Assembly (NCBI RefSeq): GCF_027271155.1
Contig: NZ_CP114542.1
Location: forward strand, 620,001 to 684,000
Length of the DNA stretch: 64,000 bases
Source of the DNA: Brevundimonas subvibrioides
Lineage (GTDB): Bacteria; Pseudomonadota; Alphaproteobacteria; Caulobacterales; Caulobacteraceae
Direction: 5' to 3'
Below the pieces are notes generated by a model. That model searched no databases. It saw only the letters and a program-made list of their open reading frames with translations, and was not told where the DNA came from. The stretch's first letter is position 1, and each line of letters begins with the position of its first letter. The position numbers and the translations under genes were made by a program. Of the stretch, positions 10,501 through 18,265 are shown piece after piece.

Positions 10501-10902
10501 ATCGTCGCCCTCTCGTCCCTCCAGCGCATCGTTGCCGGCGAGCCCTTCAAGACGGTTGGCCCCGCCGTCGCCCTGCAGAGTGTCGCCCAGACTGGTTCCC
10601 GTCACATTCTCGATGCTGACCAGCGTATCGGTGTCCCATGTCTGGTTCAGGGACGGATAGAAATAGGTCGCGGTCCCCGTAACGAGGTCGACGCGGACCG
10701 CCTGTCCGCTCCGCGCGCCGCTGGCGTCATCGCCGGCCCGCAAGGTGTCCGTCCCCGGCCCACCGTCCAGCACGTCGTAGTCCGGCGCGTCCCCCGCCGG
10801 CCCACCGTTCAGGATGTCGTTCCCGTCGAGGCCCTGAACGAGATCGCCCTGGTTCGTTCCGACCAGGGTGTCGGCCTGCGAGGTTCCAGTAATGGTCGGC
10901 AT
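7537..10902 (-). CDS. Large RTX repeat protein, probable type I secreted surface protein
   Basis: A 1121-residue, acidic, almost cysteine-free protein made nearly entirely of calcium-binding RTX nonapeptides (GGxGxDxLx type), with no catalytic domain seen. The ATG at 10902 has an AGGAG site 6 bp upstream; the longer frame upstream runs into a repeat element. Between RTX blocks are 81-residue repeats bearing YEVTEAGD, SYLDSYTL and NVETLALVG. The C-terminal part (ADTFWHL, DRITDFQ, VVITL, SLTLDNV, NFAFYG) is like the secretion region of serralysins, then adds a tail rich in Trp, His and Pro shared with the neighbouring protease. The T1SS genes at 18.3-21.3 kb are the likely exporter. It could be an adhesin or an S-layer-like protein; the choice is inference. 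Confidence 0.85.
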   Translation of the reverse strand: MPTITGTSQADTLVGTNQGDLVQGLDGNDILNGGPAGDAPDYDVLDGGPGTDTLRAGDDASGARSGQAVRVDLVTGTATYFYPSLNQTWDTDTLVSIENVTGTSLGDTLQGDGGANRLEGLAGNDALEGREGDDVLLGGAGNDRLIGGTGLDLMTGGVGDDTYEVTDVGDQVIEGSGEGTDIVYSYLDSYTLATNVEHLVLVGPAREAIGNGLNNLIYGNDGSNVLDGGAGADALTGGAGDDTYVVDNVGDAVDERNGDGVDTVVSGIDSYALAANVENLTLTGAARAGTGNSQANVIIGNGLGNALAGGGGDDTLNGGGGDDSLDGGDGLDVAVFAGARSAYTIATVQGRTTVTGPDGVDTLTGVERLQFADQVVVLSTILTGTGSAETLTGTAESDTLYGLGGGDTLLGLGGDDFLDGGAGADLLVGGDGDDILFGGIGTPGIFNPTYENDVLNGGAGIDTFRAGYEEDRNASVVVRLVDGTAAYRHSGVLGSVQTETDTLVSVENVTGTAGADDIEGDAGANRLEGGANGDRLAGLAGDDFLIGGAGNDTLEGGDGIDTAVYAGARSAYTVTTSGGVTTVSGPDGTDTLRGMERLQFSDLTVSITGSPDETLYGDNGANVIHGYDGNDTIYGLGFTDTLYGDEGDDILIGGGDYDTMIGGTGNDAYEVTEAYDVVVEALDEGTDVVFTYVDRYTLAANVEVLALVGGAQVGFGNALDNTLVGNALGNTLIGGGGADTMIGGVGNDVYEVTEAGDGVVENAGEGTDTVFSYLDSYTLTANVETLALVGAARLGIGNAGNNTLIGTTGNNTLIGGSGVDTMIGGAGNDAYEVTEAGDILIENVGEGFDSAYSYLDSYALANNVELLALVGSARAGIGNGLDNTLVGNALDNTLIGGTGNDTLIGGAGNDVYEVTEAGDAVIENAGEGGDTVFSYLDAYGLTANVETLALVGSARIGLGNAGDNTLIGNAGANVLNGNGGNDVLVGGAGADTFWHLGAAAGHDRITDFQTAGEVIVLDASIYANFAAVQARATQVGANVVITLSASTSLTLDNVQLGQLTAANFAFYGAPATSPVEPLDDTSPKVAGLHIWDPTAVWHDGPTLPHDAALPWMPTHIQDHWI
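7541..7734 (-). repeat. 3' end direct repeat of the two RTX genes, copy a
   Basis: This 194-bp stretch encodes the last residues of the RTX protein and aligns without gaps to 11115-11308 at the end of the protease gene. By eye there are 8 differences, about 96% identity, which is far higher than the similarity of the rest of the two genes. Several differences are silent. It indicates recent duplication or gene conversion of the tail. Confidence 0.9.
8000..8970 (-). repeat. Tandem 243-bp (81-residue) repeats inside the RTX gene
   Basis: About four head-to-tail copies are in register: the codons for YEVTEAGD recur near 8160, 8403, 8646 and 8889, exactly 243 bp apart. Each unit carries an RTX run plus a conserved spacer with SYLDSYTL and NVETLALVG. 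Diverged copies occur elsewhere in this gene and in the protease gene. Such tandem units are prone to change copy number. Confidence 0.85.
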
Positions 10903-10914
10903 GGCGGGCTCCTG

Positions 10915-11048
10915 GAGCATGATCGTTCGAGATGGACCCATGTCGTGGGGCCACCCGAAACCGTGAATCATGCTCTCTCTGATATCTGGAGCCTGATCCA
11001 CGGCCTCGGCGGAATCGCGCAGCGATTCCGCTTCAGCCGATCAGGCTC
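10915..11048. repeat. 134-bp bipartite palindromic repeat, copy 2
   Basis: This is the best-preserved copy. Module A (10915-10975) runs from GAGCATGATC to ATCATGCTC; module B (10989-11048) runs from GAGCCTGATC to GATCAGGCTC with an inner GGAATCGCGCAGCGATTCC hairpin. Its edge lies only 12 bp from the start codon of the RTX gene, just outside the ribosome-binding site, so it would lie in the leader of that mRNA if transcription comes from upstream. Confidence 0.9.
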
Positions 11049-11110
11049 CAGGTCGGCACGAAAATCTCCGCCCGCCCTGGCGGTGCAACGGCCTGCCTGA
11101 CAGCGTCGTT

Positions 11111-14100
11111 CTACATCCAGTGATCCTGGATATGGGTCGGCATCCAGGGTAGGGCTGCGTCGTGAGGGAGGGTTGGGCCATCGTGCCAGACCGCCGTCGG
11201 GTCCCAGGTGTGCAAGCCCGCGACCTTGGGCGAGGTGTCGTCGAGCGGTTCGACCGGACTGGTGGCGGGCGCGCCGTAGAAGGCGAAATTGCCCGCGGTC
11301 AGCTGGCCGACGGTGACATTGCTGAGCGTCAGCGACTGGGACCCGCTGAATGTGATCACGACATTGGCCCCCGACTGGGTCATGGCGGCCTGGACGGCGG
11401 CGAAGTTGGCGAACTGGCTCTGCGACAGGACGATGATCTCGCCGCTGCCGGCCGAGAAGTCGGTGATCCGGTCCCGGCCGCCGCCGGCCAGGTGCCAGAA
11501 CTGGTCCACGCCCGCGCCACCGGTCAGGATGTCGTCGCCGGCGTTGCCGTTCAGGACGTTGTTCAGCCCGTTGCCGACGATCGTGTCGTTGCCGGCCGAG
11601 CCCAGCCCCACCCGCGCTGACCCGACCAGGAACAGGGCCTCCACGTTCAGCGACATCTGGTAGGTATCGATGTAGGAATAGACGGTGTCGGTGCCTTCGC
11701 CTGCCGCCTCATAGACGAGGTCCCCGGCCTCGGTGACCTCATAGGCGTCGTTGCCGAGCGAGCCGACCATGATGTCGTTGCCGGCTCCGCCGATCAGCAC
11801 ATTGTTGCCGTCGTTGCCCACGATCATGTTGTTCAGCGCATTGCCGGTGGCGTTGAGCGCCCCGCCCACCAGGCGCAGGTTCTCGATATTGGCCCCCAGC
11901 GCATAGGTGACGTAGCTGAAGATGGTGTCTGTGCCCTCGTTGGCGTTCTCGTTCACGACGTCCCCGGCCTCGGTGACCTCATAGGTGTCGTTGCCCGCCC
12001 CGCCATAGAAGGTGTCATTGCCACCCCCGCCGACCAGCACATTGTCCAGCCCGTTGCCGACCAGGGTGTTGTCGCCCGCATTGCCATAGCCGGTGACGGC
12101 CGAACCGACGAGGCGCAGCGATTCGGTGTTGGCGGCCAGGGTATAGCCGCTGGCATAGGCGAAGACGGTGTCGAAGCCTTCGCCGGCCCCTTCCTGGATG
12201 TTGTCGGCGACCTCGCTGACCTCATAGGTGTCGTTGCCGTCGCCGCCGACCATGATGTCCGCGCCGTCGCCCCCGATCAGGAAATCGTTGCCGCCATAGC
12301 CGAACAGGACGTCGTTGCCGCCGTTGCCGTAGATCGTGTCGTAGCTGTCCGCTCCGCTCAGGACCTCTCCGCCAGCGGTGCCCACAAGGGTCTGGTCAGG
12401 GGTCAGGACGAAAACCTGATCCGAAAACTGGATCCGCTCCACGCCGGCCAGGGTGATCGTCCGGCCCCCGCCGGTCACCGTGGTGATGCCGTTGCTGGTG
12501 GCGATCGTGAACCCGGACCGCGCCCCGCCGATCACGGCCGTGTCGTTGCCCCCGCCCCCGATCAGCACCGCAGAGCCGCCGCCCACGGTCAGGACGTTAT
12601 CCAGCGCATTGCCGACCACTGTGCCGCCCGTGGCATTGGTCGCGCCGTTCCGCGCCCGACCGGCCAGCTCCACACGCTCGATATTGGCCGCGGCCGTGTA
12701 GGTCTCCAGATAGGAGTAGACGGTGTCGGTCCCTTCGCCCGCGGCCTCGGTCACCACATCGCCCGCCTCGGTCACCTCATAGGCATCGTCGCCCGCGCCG
12801 CCGATCATCGTGTCGTTGCCGGCCCCGCCCAGAAGGATGTTGGCACCCGCACTGCCGATCAGGACATTGTCCCCGCCGTTGCCGATCGCGACACGCGCCG
12901 ATCCCACCAGCGCCAGCCGCTCCACATCGGTCGTCAGGGTATAGGTGTCCAGGTAGCTGTAGACGGTGTCGTTGCCTTCGTTGGCCAGTTCCGTGACCAA
13001 ATCCCCCGCCTCGGTCACCTCATAGGAATCGTCGCCCGATCCACCGACCATGGTGTCATTGCCGGCACCGCCAATCAGAACGTCGTTGCCGGCCAGGCCG
13101 TTCAGCGTGTCGTTGCCGCCAAGTCCATAGATCGTGTCGTCGCCCGCCGTGCCCTGAAGCGTATCGGCATTCGACGTCCCATTGATCGTGGACGAGGCCG
13201 CGCCGAGAGTGACGAGCCGATCCGTGAACTGGATCTGTTCGACATTGGTCAGCGTATCGATGCCGGTCGCGCCGCCGTTTCCGCTGATGGTTGTGACCCC
13301 ATTGACCGTCGTAATGGTGTAGGCCGTCGAAGCGGCGTTGTAGAAGACAGTGTCGGATCCCGTCCCCCCGTCGATGGTGTCGCTTCCGCTACCCGTGTTC
13401 GCGGCGTCGGTTGTGTAGCCCTGATAGAAGCTGTCGTCGCCGCCCTCTCCGTAAAGCGACGAGCCCGTATTCACGATCGGCACGACCGAATGGCCTGAAA
13501 CGGACACGTGGAGCGTATAGAGCCCGCCCGCGGGAACCGCTTCGGTGACCAGCGTCGTGGTTCCCGAAACCCACTTGGAAACCTGAACATAGTAGACGCC
13601 GTTCGACGGGATGATGAACGTCAAGGCCGAGTCCGTCGAGTTTCCGGTGTCGGCACCCTCGGTCGTGCCATCGTCGTTCTCGGCCAGCACATTGCCGGCG
13701 GCATCGAGAATGCGCACAACGCTGTCGAACGAGGCGTTGTCGATATCGATCGTGATCGAAGATCCGGCCGCAGCCGTGAAGCTGTACCATTCAAGATTGC
13801 CGCTGCCCGTCGCAGTCACCGTGGCGTGCGGCGTATTCCCAGGGTCGAAGACGTCGTTCCGGACGCCGATGTCGAAGCCGTCATCAAGGGAAACGGCAGT
13901 GCCCTGACTGGAGTTGGCCGTGGTCTGGCTCTTGACGATGTCGGGAGCGCCGCCGCTCAGGCCACCGGCCCCGCTGTAGAAGGTGTCGTTGCCACCCCCG
14001 CCGAAGATGGTATCCACGCCGGATCCGCCGTAAAAAACGTTGTTTCCTCCGTCGCCGGTCAGGGTGTCGTTGAATCCGGAGCCGCGTAGGTTCTCGATCC

Positions 14101-15841
14101 CGGTGAGCGTATCGGTGCCTGCGCCACCGCTGGCCGTCCCGTTGGCAAGGCTGACGGTAACGCCCGATGTGGCCGTGTTGTAACTGGCGAAATCGATTCC
14201 GGCGCCGCCATCGATGCCGTCGTTTCCGGCCCCGCCAATCAGGTTGTCGTCACCGTTTCCGCCGGACAGTGTGTCGTTGCCCGACCCGCCATCCAGGACG
14301 TCGTTGCCATCCAGCCCGCTTATGATGTCATTGCCGCCGCCGCCGCCGATCGTATCCGCCAATCCGGTCCCGTTGATGGTTTCGTTCGTCAGATCGCCGG
14401 ATACCGTCAAGCCGCCCGTTGGCGCGGCAGCGATCGTCTGGTCCGTGAATTGAAGGAATTCGACGTTGGTCACAGTGACGGTCTGGCCGTTGCCGACGAT
14501 CGATCCGGTCTGGCCGTTCCAGGTGATGGAATAGGCCGCGCGCGCACCGCTGAAGATCACCGTGTCGGTCCCCAGCCCACCGTCGATTGTGTCGGTTCCG
14601 CCGTTCCCGGTGAGCCGGTTGTCGGCCGAGTTCCCGCGGATCGTGTCGTTGCCTGAACCGCCGATCGCATTCTCGATCACGGTGCCGGCCGCGATGGCGA
14701 TATTGCCGATCAGTCCGCCGACGTTTGAAAACGCCCCTTGCCGCAGGTCGATGACCTGGGCCTGGCTGTAGCCGGAAAAGTCGAACGTGTCGTTTCCACC
14801 GGCGTCCCAGACAGCGAAGATCAGGCTGGTGGTCGCCGAGGTCGCGATGAACCAGTCACGGTCGGCCGTGGAGTTGAAACCATACACCGTGTCCCCGGTC
14901 CGCGTCGTGGTGTTCGCGCCGTACAGCCGTTGAGCGGCCGCGATATCATCGAGCAAGGGCACTGCTGAATACTGTGCGGGGCCGTTGTTCAGCCTGAAAT
15001 TGCCACCAGTATTGCTCTCGCCAAAGTAGCTCATGATCGAGTACTGGCGCGAGTCCTCGTAATAGCTCGCATCGTTGGCGTAGGTGATCGAGACGCCTGC
15101 GGAGGCATTGTAACCGGACGGGTGGCTCAATCCGATGGCATGGCCGATCTCATGTGTCAGCGTCTGCTGTCCGTAGTTCAGCAGCGCCGGGGTCGTGTTG
15201 ACCGCGATGCTGGAGTTGACCCAGACATCCCCGGTCACCGAAGACGCGCTCGCGTTGCCCGGTTGGTAGGCGAAAGCTGCGGCGGCGCTCTGCCCGCTGG
15301 AATAGTTGCCGAACAGCATTGTGGCGTTGTCGCTGTATCCCGTCGCGTCCTGCACGCGGGTGAAGGTAATGTTCGCCACGTCCGACCAGGCCTGCAGAGC
15401 CAGCAGGACGGCGGATATCTGCGTCGCCGTGAACTGGGTGAATCCGGCCGTGTCGGTCGGCATGGTCGCCGGTGCCGTGCTGCGGAAGGCATAGGTGACG
15501 GTCGCCGCCGTTCCCAGGCCGGATGCCCAGCTCAGGCCGGAACGCGTCAACTGCGTGCCCGCACCACCGATCGTGAGCGAAGGCTTTCCGATGTTACCGC
15601 CGGTCCCGCCGCGATCGTCACCGTTCAGGAAAGCCAGTGGGCCAAAGTCCGTGCTGTCGAAATTTGCATGCGATTGACCGCAGCAGGGGCAGGCCGACGA
15701 CCAGGCTCCTTCGGCGAACAGGCCGCTGCCTGCCGATCGTCCCGTATCCATCACGCGGGAGGGACCGTCGTCCTGCCGGAGATCGAAATCCGGGGAGTTC
15801 CAGGTGTCGCGAGCCACAGCACCGTTCAACATCGATCCCAC
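11111..15841 (-). CDS. Serralysin-type M10 metalloprotease with RTX repeats and an internal PPC domain
   Basis: A 1576-residue secreted zinc protease. The catalytic motif HEIGHAIGLSH (residues 230-240) gives three zinc ligands and the catalytic Glu; the Met-turn SIMSYF follows at about 268. RTX blocks begin near residue 400. A PPC (bacterial pre-peptidase C-terminal) domain lies within them at about 655-750 (SASFDSVVRILDAAG-like and YYVQVSKW elements). More RTX units and a serralysin-like C-terminal region end in the tail shared with the other RTX protein. It is about three times longer than classic serralysins. The start is a GTG with GAGGAAAC upstream; an ATG three codons later (15832) is an alternative. 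The N-terminus holds an unusual CPCCGQSH cluster. T1SS genes and an inhibitor lie nearby. Confidence 0.9.
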   Translation of the reverse strand: MGSMLNGAVARDTWNSPDFDLRQDDGPSRVMDTGRSAGSGLFAEGAWSSACPCCGQSHANFDSTDFGPLAFLNGDDRGGTGGNIGKPSLTIGGAGTQLTRSGLSWASGLGTAATVTYAFRSTAPATMPTDTAGFTQFTATQISAVLLALQAWSDVANITFTRVQDATGYSDNATMLFGNYSSGQSAAAAFAYQPGNASASSVTGDVWVNSSIAVNTTPALLNYGQQTLTHEIGHAIGLSHPSGYNASAGVSITYANDASYYEDSRQYSIMSYFGESNTGGNFRLNNGPAQYSAVPLLDDIAAAQRLYGANTTTRTGDTVYGFNSTADRDWFIATSATTSLIFAVWDAGGNDTFDFSGYSQAQVIDLRQGAFSNVGGLIGNIAIAAGTVIENAIGGSGNDTIRGNSADNRLTGNGGTDTIDGGLGTDTVIFSGARAAYSITWNGQTGSIVGNGQTVTVTNVEFLQFTDQTIAAAPTGGLTVSGDLTNETINGTGLADTIGGGGGNDIISGLDGNDVLDGGSGNDTLSGGNGDDNLIGGAGNDGIDGGAGIDFASYNTATSGVTVSLANGTASGGAGTDTLTGIENLRGSGFNDTLTGDGGNNVFYGGSGVDTIFGGGGNDTFYSGAGGLSGGAPDIVKSQTTANSSQGTAVSLDDGFDIGVRNDVFDPGNTPHATVTATGSGNLEWYSFTAAAGSSITIDIDNASFDSVVRILDAAGNVLAENDDGTTEGADTGNSTDSALTFIIPSNGVYYVQVSKWVSGTTTLVTEAVPAGGLYTLHVSVSGHSVVPIVNTGSSLYGEGGDDSFYQGYTTDAANTGSGSDTIDGGTGSDTVFYNAASTAYTITTVNGVTTISGNGGATGIDTLTNVEQIQFTDRLVTLGAASSTINGTSNADTLQGTAGDDTIYGLGGNDTLNGLAGNDVLIGGAGNDTMVGGSGDDSYEVTEAGDLVTELANEGNDTVYSYLDTYTLTTDVERLALVGSARVAIGNGGDNVLIGSAGANILLGGAGNDTMIGGAGDDAYEVTEAGDVVTEAAGEGTDTVYSYLETYTAAANIERVELAGRARNGATNATGGTVVGNALDNVLTVGGGSAVLIGGGGNDTAVIGGARSGFTIATSNGITTVTGGGRTITLAGVERIQFSDQVFVLTPDQTLVGTAGGEVLSGADSYDTIYGNGGNDVLFGYGGNDFLIGGDGADIMVGGDGNDTYEVSEVADNIQEGAGEGFDTVFAYASGYTLAANTESLRLVGSAVTGYGNAGDNTLVGNGLDNVLVGGGGNDTFYGGAGNDTYEVTEAGDVVNENANEGTDTIFSYVTYALGANIENLRLVGGALNATGNALNNMIVGNDGNNVLIGGAGNDIMVGSLGNDAYEVTEAGDLVYEAAGEGTDTVYSYIDTYQMSLNVEALFLVGSARVGLGSAGNDTIVGNGLNNVLNGNAGDDILTGGAGVDQFWHLAGGGRDRITDFSAGSGEIIVLSQSQFANFAAVQAAMTQSGANVVITFSGSQSLTLSNVTVGQLTAGNFAFYGAPATSPVEPLDDTSPKVAGLHTWDPTAVWHDGPTLPHDAALPWMPTHIQDHWM
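11115..11308 (-). repeat. 3' end direct repeat of the two RTX genes, copy b
   Basis: Gap-free partner of 7541-7734, about 96% identical over 194 bp, and encoding the C-terminal tail of the protease. The two copies are 3574 bp apart in direct orientation, so recombination between them would delete one RTX gene and leave a chimera with an intact tail. Confidence 0.9.
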
Positions 15842-15934
15842 CTTGTTTCCTCGTTTCCACCTACCCTAGCGCGCCCGGACATGAGGGCAAGCCGGAGCGA
15901 TGCAACTTCGCGGGAACGTGTCCTCGCGTCGCCC

Positions 15935-18148
15935 TTAGTCAAGGGCGATCAGGTCGCCCCCGTCGAGGCCAAGGACCTGCAATGTCCCGCTGACCTGCTG
16001 GAAGGCAGCCATGATATGATAGAAGGAACTCGCGGGCGCGGGCTCGTCCAGGAAGGTGCCGTCGGGCAGACGCTTGTCGTGCCAGAGGCCGTCCGGTTCC
16101 AGATACAACCAGAGTGCGCGCAGCGCTGTGGCCGCGTCGGCCAGAAGTCCGGCCCGATCGCCGTCGCGTGCAGTCTCTGCGAGGATCAGCGACGCCTTCA
16201 GCCATTCGGTCTGGGGCCACAGGCGGGCTCTGGCACTGCGAAGGGTCAGGTCCTGGTTCATGGCATCCACGGCGACGCCCGGACGGCCCGCCACGCCGAC
16301 GCGACCGCGCGCGTAAAGGGTTCTGGCTGCCAACAGCGCCCTGTCGTCTCCGCGCGCCAGGCCATAGCGTGTCAGCAGCCACGCCCATTCGAACTGGTGG
16401 CCCGGCTCGACCAGCGATCCGTTCTCGCCGGCGGCGGGCGTCCAGTCCTCGGCGAAGAATTCACGCAGGAACCCGCCCTCGCGGTCGATGAAGATGCGGG
16501 TGGCGAGATCGGCAATCCGGTCCGAGAGCGCGGACCACTGGCCATCCTCATCGAAGGCTTCCCACGCGAGGCAGGCCTCGAGCAGATGCATGTGTGCATT
16601 GGACTGAAACGGCTGATCACCCGCCTCCGGGATGGCTCCGTTCGGCAGCGCACGCGCCACCAGGGCGTTACGCAACATAGCGGCCCGGTGTGCCAGATCA
16701 GATGGTCCGGTTTCCGCCTTGCGGGCGGCCGCCATGGCAAAAAGCACGAAGGCCTGATCGTAGACCATAGTCGTCTCGTCGAGCGGATGTCCGTCCGCCG
16801 TCAACAGGGTTCGCGCCTGACCGTCGGCTCGCATAAAGGCCTGAAACAGGTGGTCCAGACCTGCCGATACGATCTGCCGCGACGGCCCGGCCCAGCCCAG
16901 AACGCCGGCCTGGGCATAGACGTAGATTTGACGGGTCTGGACCCGGGCACGCCTGGGCCCAGCGACCGGCCGTCCCGACTGGCTGAGGGCCTCGGCGAAG
17001 CCGCCATTGCCGTTCATCCCGAGGCTCGACCAGGTCGGCAAGGCCCGCAATCGGAGCCATTCCGCAAAGCGTCGGGCCCCTGCCTCCAGCGGCTCAGGAG
17101 TCGTGCGGACAAAATCGAGGTGATTGGGAGACGTGGTCCTGACGCGGTCGACGATCCGCTTGACCCCTTGCGACTTCGACAGGTCGCACACCAGGACGGC
17201 ATCGGACTCGACGATGATGGCGATGTCGTTGACCCCCAGCGCAGCGACCAGGACGCCATCCGGTGCTCGCGCGAGGCAACGCTCTGCGTCCTCGAAGATG
17301 TGGATGCCGGTGTTGCCGACGCCACTCGAAGCGATGGAATCCCAGGCCCCGAGATCGGACCAGGCGAACGATACCTCCAGCACCGAGGCGAGATGGGTCT
17401 TTTCCATCACCGCATAGTCGATCGAGATTTTCGGCGCATCGGTGAACGCCGGGCCGAATGTCAGGGTCGTGCTGTCGCTTTCCGGGGGCAGGGCGGCCAC
17501 CGCGGCTGCCTGCACGCCCGGGGCGTAACGGGCCAGTTCGTCGCCCAATGTGCGGGCGCTGACGATGAAGTTGCCGCTGTTCCAGAGATAGCCGGCCTGC
17601 ATATAGCCCAGCGCCGTCTCTGCGTCGGGCTTCTCGCAGAAGGTCTCGATCGCCGACAATCCCGGGCCGGTGGGCTTGATGTAGCCATAGGCCGAGGACG
17701 CTTCGGTCGGCTTGATCCCAAGGGTGACGATCCTGCCGGCACGCGCGCCCTGGACGGCATCGAGGATCGAACGACGAAATCCCTCGTCGTCGGGGATGTA
17801 GTGGTCGGACGCCACGAACGCCAGAATGCCGTCGGGATCGTTACGCGCCACCCATGCAGCAGCTGCGGCCATGGCGGCGGCCGAATCGCGCGCTTCGGGC
17901 TCCAGCAGCAACTGCGCCGATGTGTCGATCTCGACCAGTTGGGCATCGATCACATCGCGATGGCCCTGCCCGGCAACGACGAGGAGCTTGCCTTCGTTCT
18001 CGACCAGCCTGGCGACCCTTATCACCGTGTCCTGGAACAGCGAGCGATTACCGGCGAGGCGGATGAATTGCTTGGGGCGCGACGGCCGGGACGCCGGCCA
18101 CAGGCGAGTGCCGGAGCCGCCACAGAGGATAACGGGATAGATGGCCAT
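15935..18148 (-). CDS. Mannose-1-phosphate guanylyltransferase / AGE-type sugar isomerase fusion
   Basis: A 737-residue two-domain protein. Residues about 1-350 are a ManC-type nucleotidyltransferase: GGSGTRLWPASRPSRPKQF at the start, then FVASDHYIP and FCEKPDAETA. It makes GDP-mannose from mannose-1-phosphate and GTP. Residues about 370-737 look like the N-acylglucosamine 2-epimerase (AGE) superfamily alpha-barrel, with EPGHQFEWAWLL and LWPQTEWLKASL; such domains in this context probably isomerise fructose-6-phosphate to mannose-6-phosphate. In classic type II ManC proteins the second activity is a cupin, which is absent here. The fusion would supply GDP-mannose to Gmd and glycosyltransferases. 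It sits between the T1SS genes and the protease gene, all on one strand. Confidence 0.88.
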   Translation of the reverse strand: MAIYPVILCGGSGTRLWPASRPSRPKQFIRLAGNRSLFQDTVIRVARLVENEGKLLVVAGQGHRDVIDAQLVEIDTSAQLLLEPEARDSAAAMAAAAAWVARNDPDGILAFVASDHYIPDDEGFRRSILDAVQGARAGRIVTLGIKPTEASSAYGYIKPTGPGLSAIETFCEKPDAETALGYMQAGYLWNSGNFIVSARTLGDELARYAPGVQAAAVAALPPESDSTTLTFGPAFTDAPKISIDYAVMEKTHLASVLEVSFAWSDLGAWDSIASSGVGNTGIHIFEDAERCLARAPDGVLVAALGVNDIAIIVESDAVLVCDLSKSQGVKRIVDRVRTTSPNHLDFVRTTPEPLEAGARRFAEWLRLRALPTWSSLGMNGNGGFAEALSQSGRPVAGPRRARVQTRQIYVYAQAGVLGWAGPSRQIVSAGLDHLFQAFMRADGQARTLLTADGHPLDETTMVYDQAFVLFAMAAARKAETGPSDLAHRAAMLRNALVARALPNGAIPEAGDQPFQSNAHMHLLEACLAWEAFDEDGQWSALSDRIADLATRIFIDREGGFLREFFAEDWTPAAGENGSLVEPGHQFEWAWLLTRYGLARGDDRALLAARTLYARGRVGVAGRPGVAVDAMNQDLTLRSARARLWPQTEWLKASLILAETARDGDRAGLLADAATALRALWLYLEPDGLWHDKRLPDGTFLDEPAPASSFYHIMAAFQQVSGTLQVLGLDGGDLIALD

Positions 18149-18265
18149 GCGGCCGTTTAGACATAATGCCGCGCTTCATGGAAGCGCAATTCCCGCCTCC
18201 GAAGGCGTCGAATTCTTGATCAGTTTACGATGTTCGTCAGTGGAGTGATGGCGTGCGGGCCGTCT

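Noticed and set aside
7546-11100. A 1184-codon plus-strand open frame opposite the RTX gene
   Set aside because: It is a mirror of the periodic RTX codons on the other strand (GGC/GAC-rich repeats leave the antisense frame open). It has no start context and no recognisable family.
8000-13200. CRISPR-like regular spacing in the RTX region
   Set aside because: The repeats are coding, 243 bp long, with RTX motifs in every unit. There are no short identical repeats with unique spacers.
15122-18160. Long plus-strand frame opposite the protease start and the ManC-AGE fusion
   Set aside because: It spans the boundary of two clear minus-strand genes and encodes Arg/Gly-rich sequence typical of antisense GC-rich DNA.
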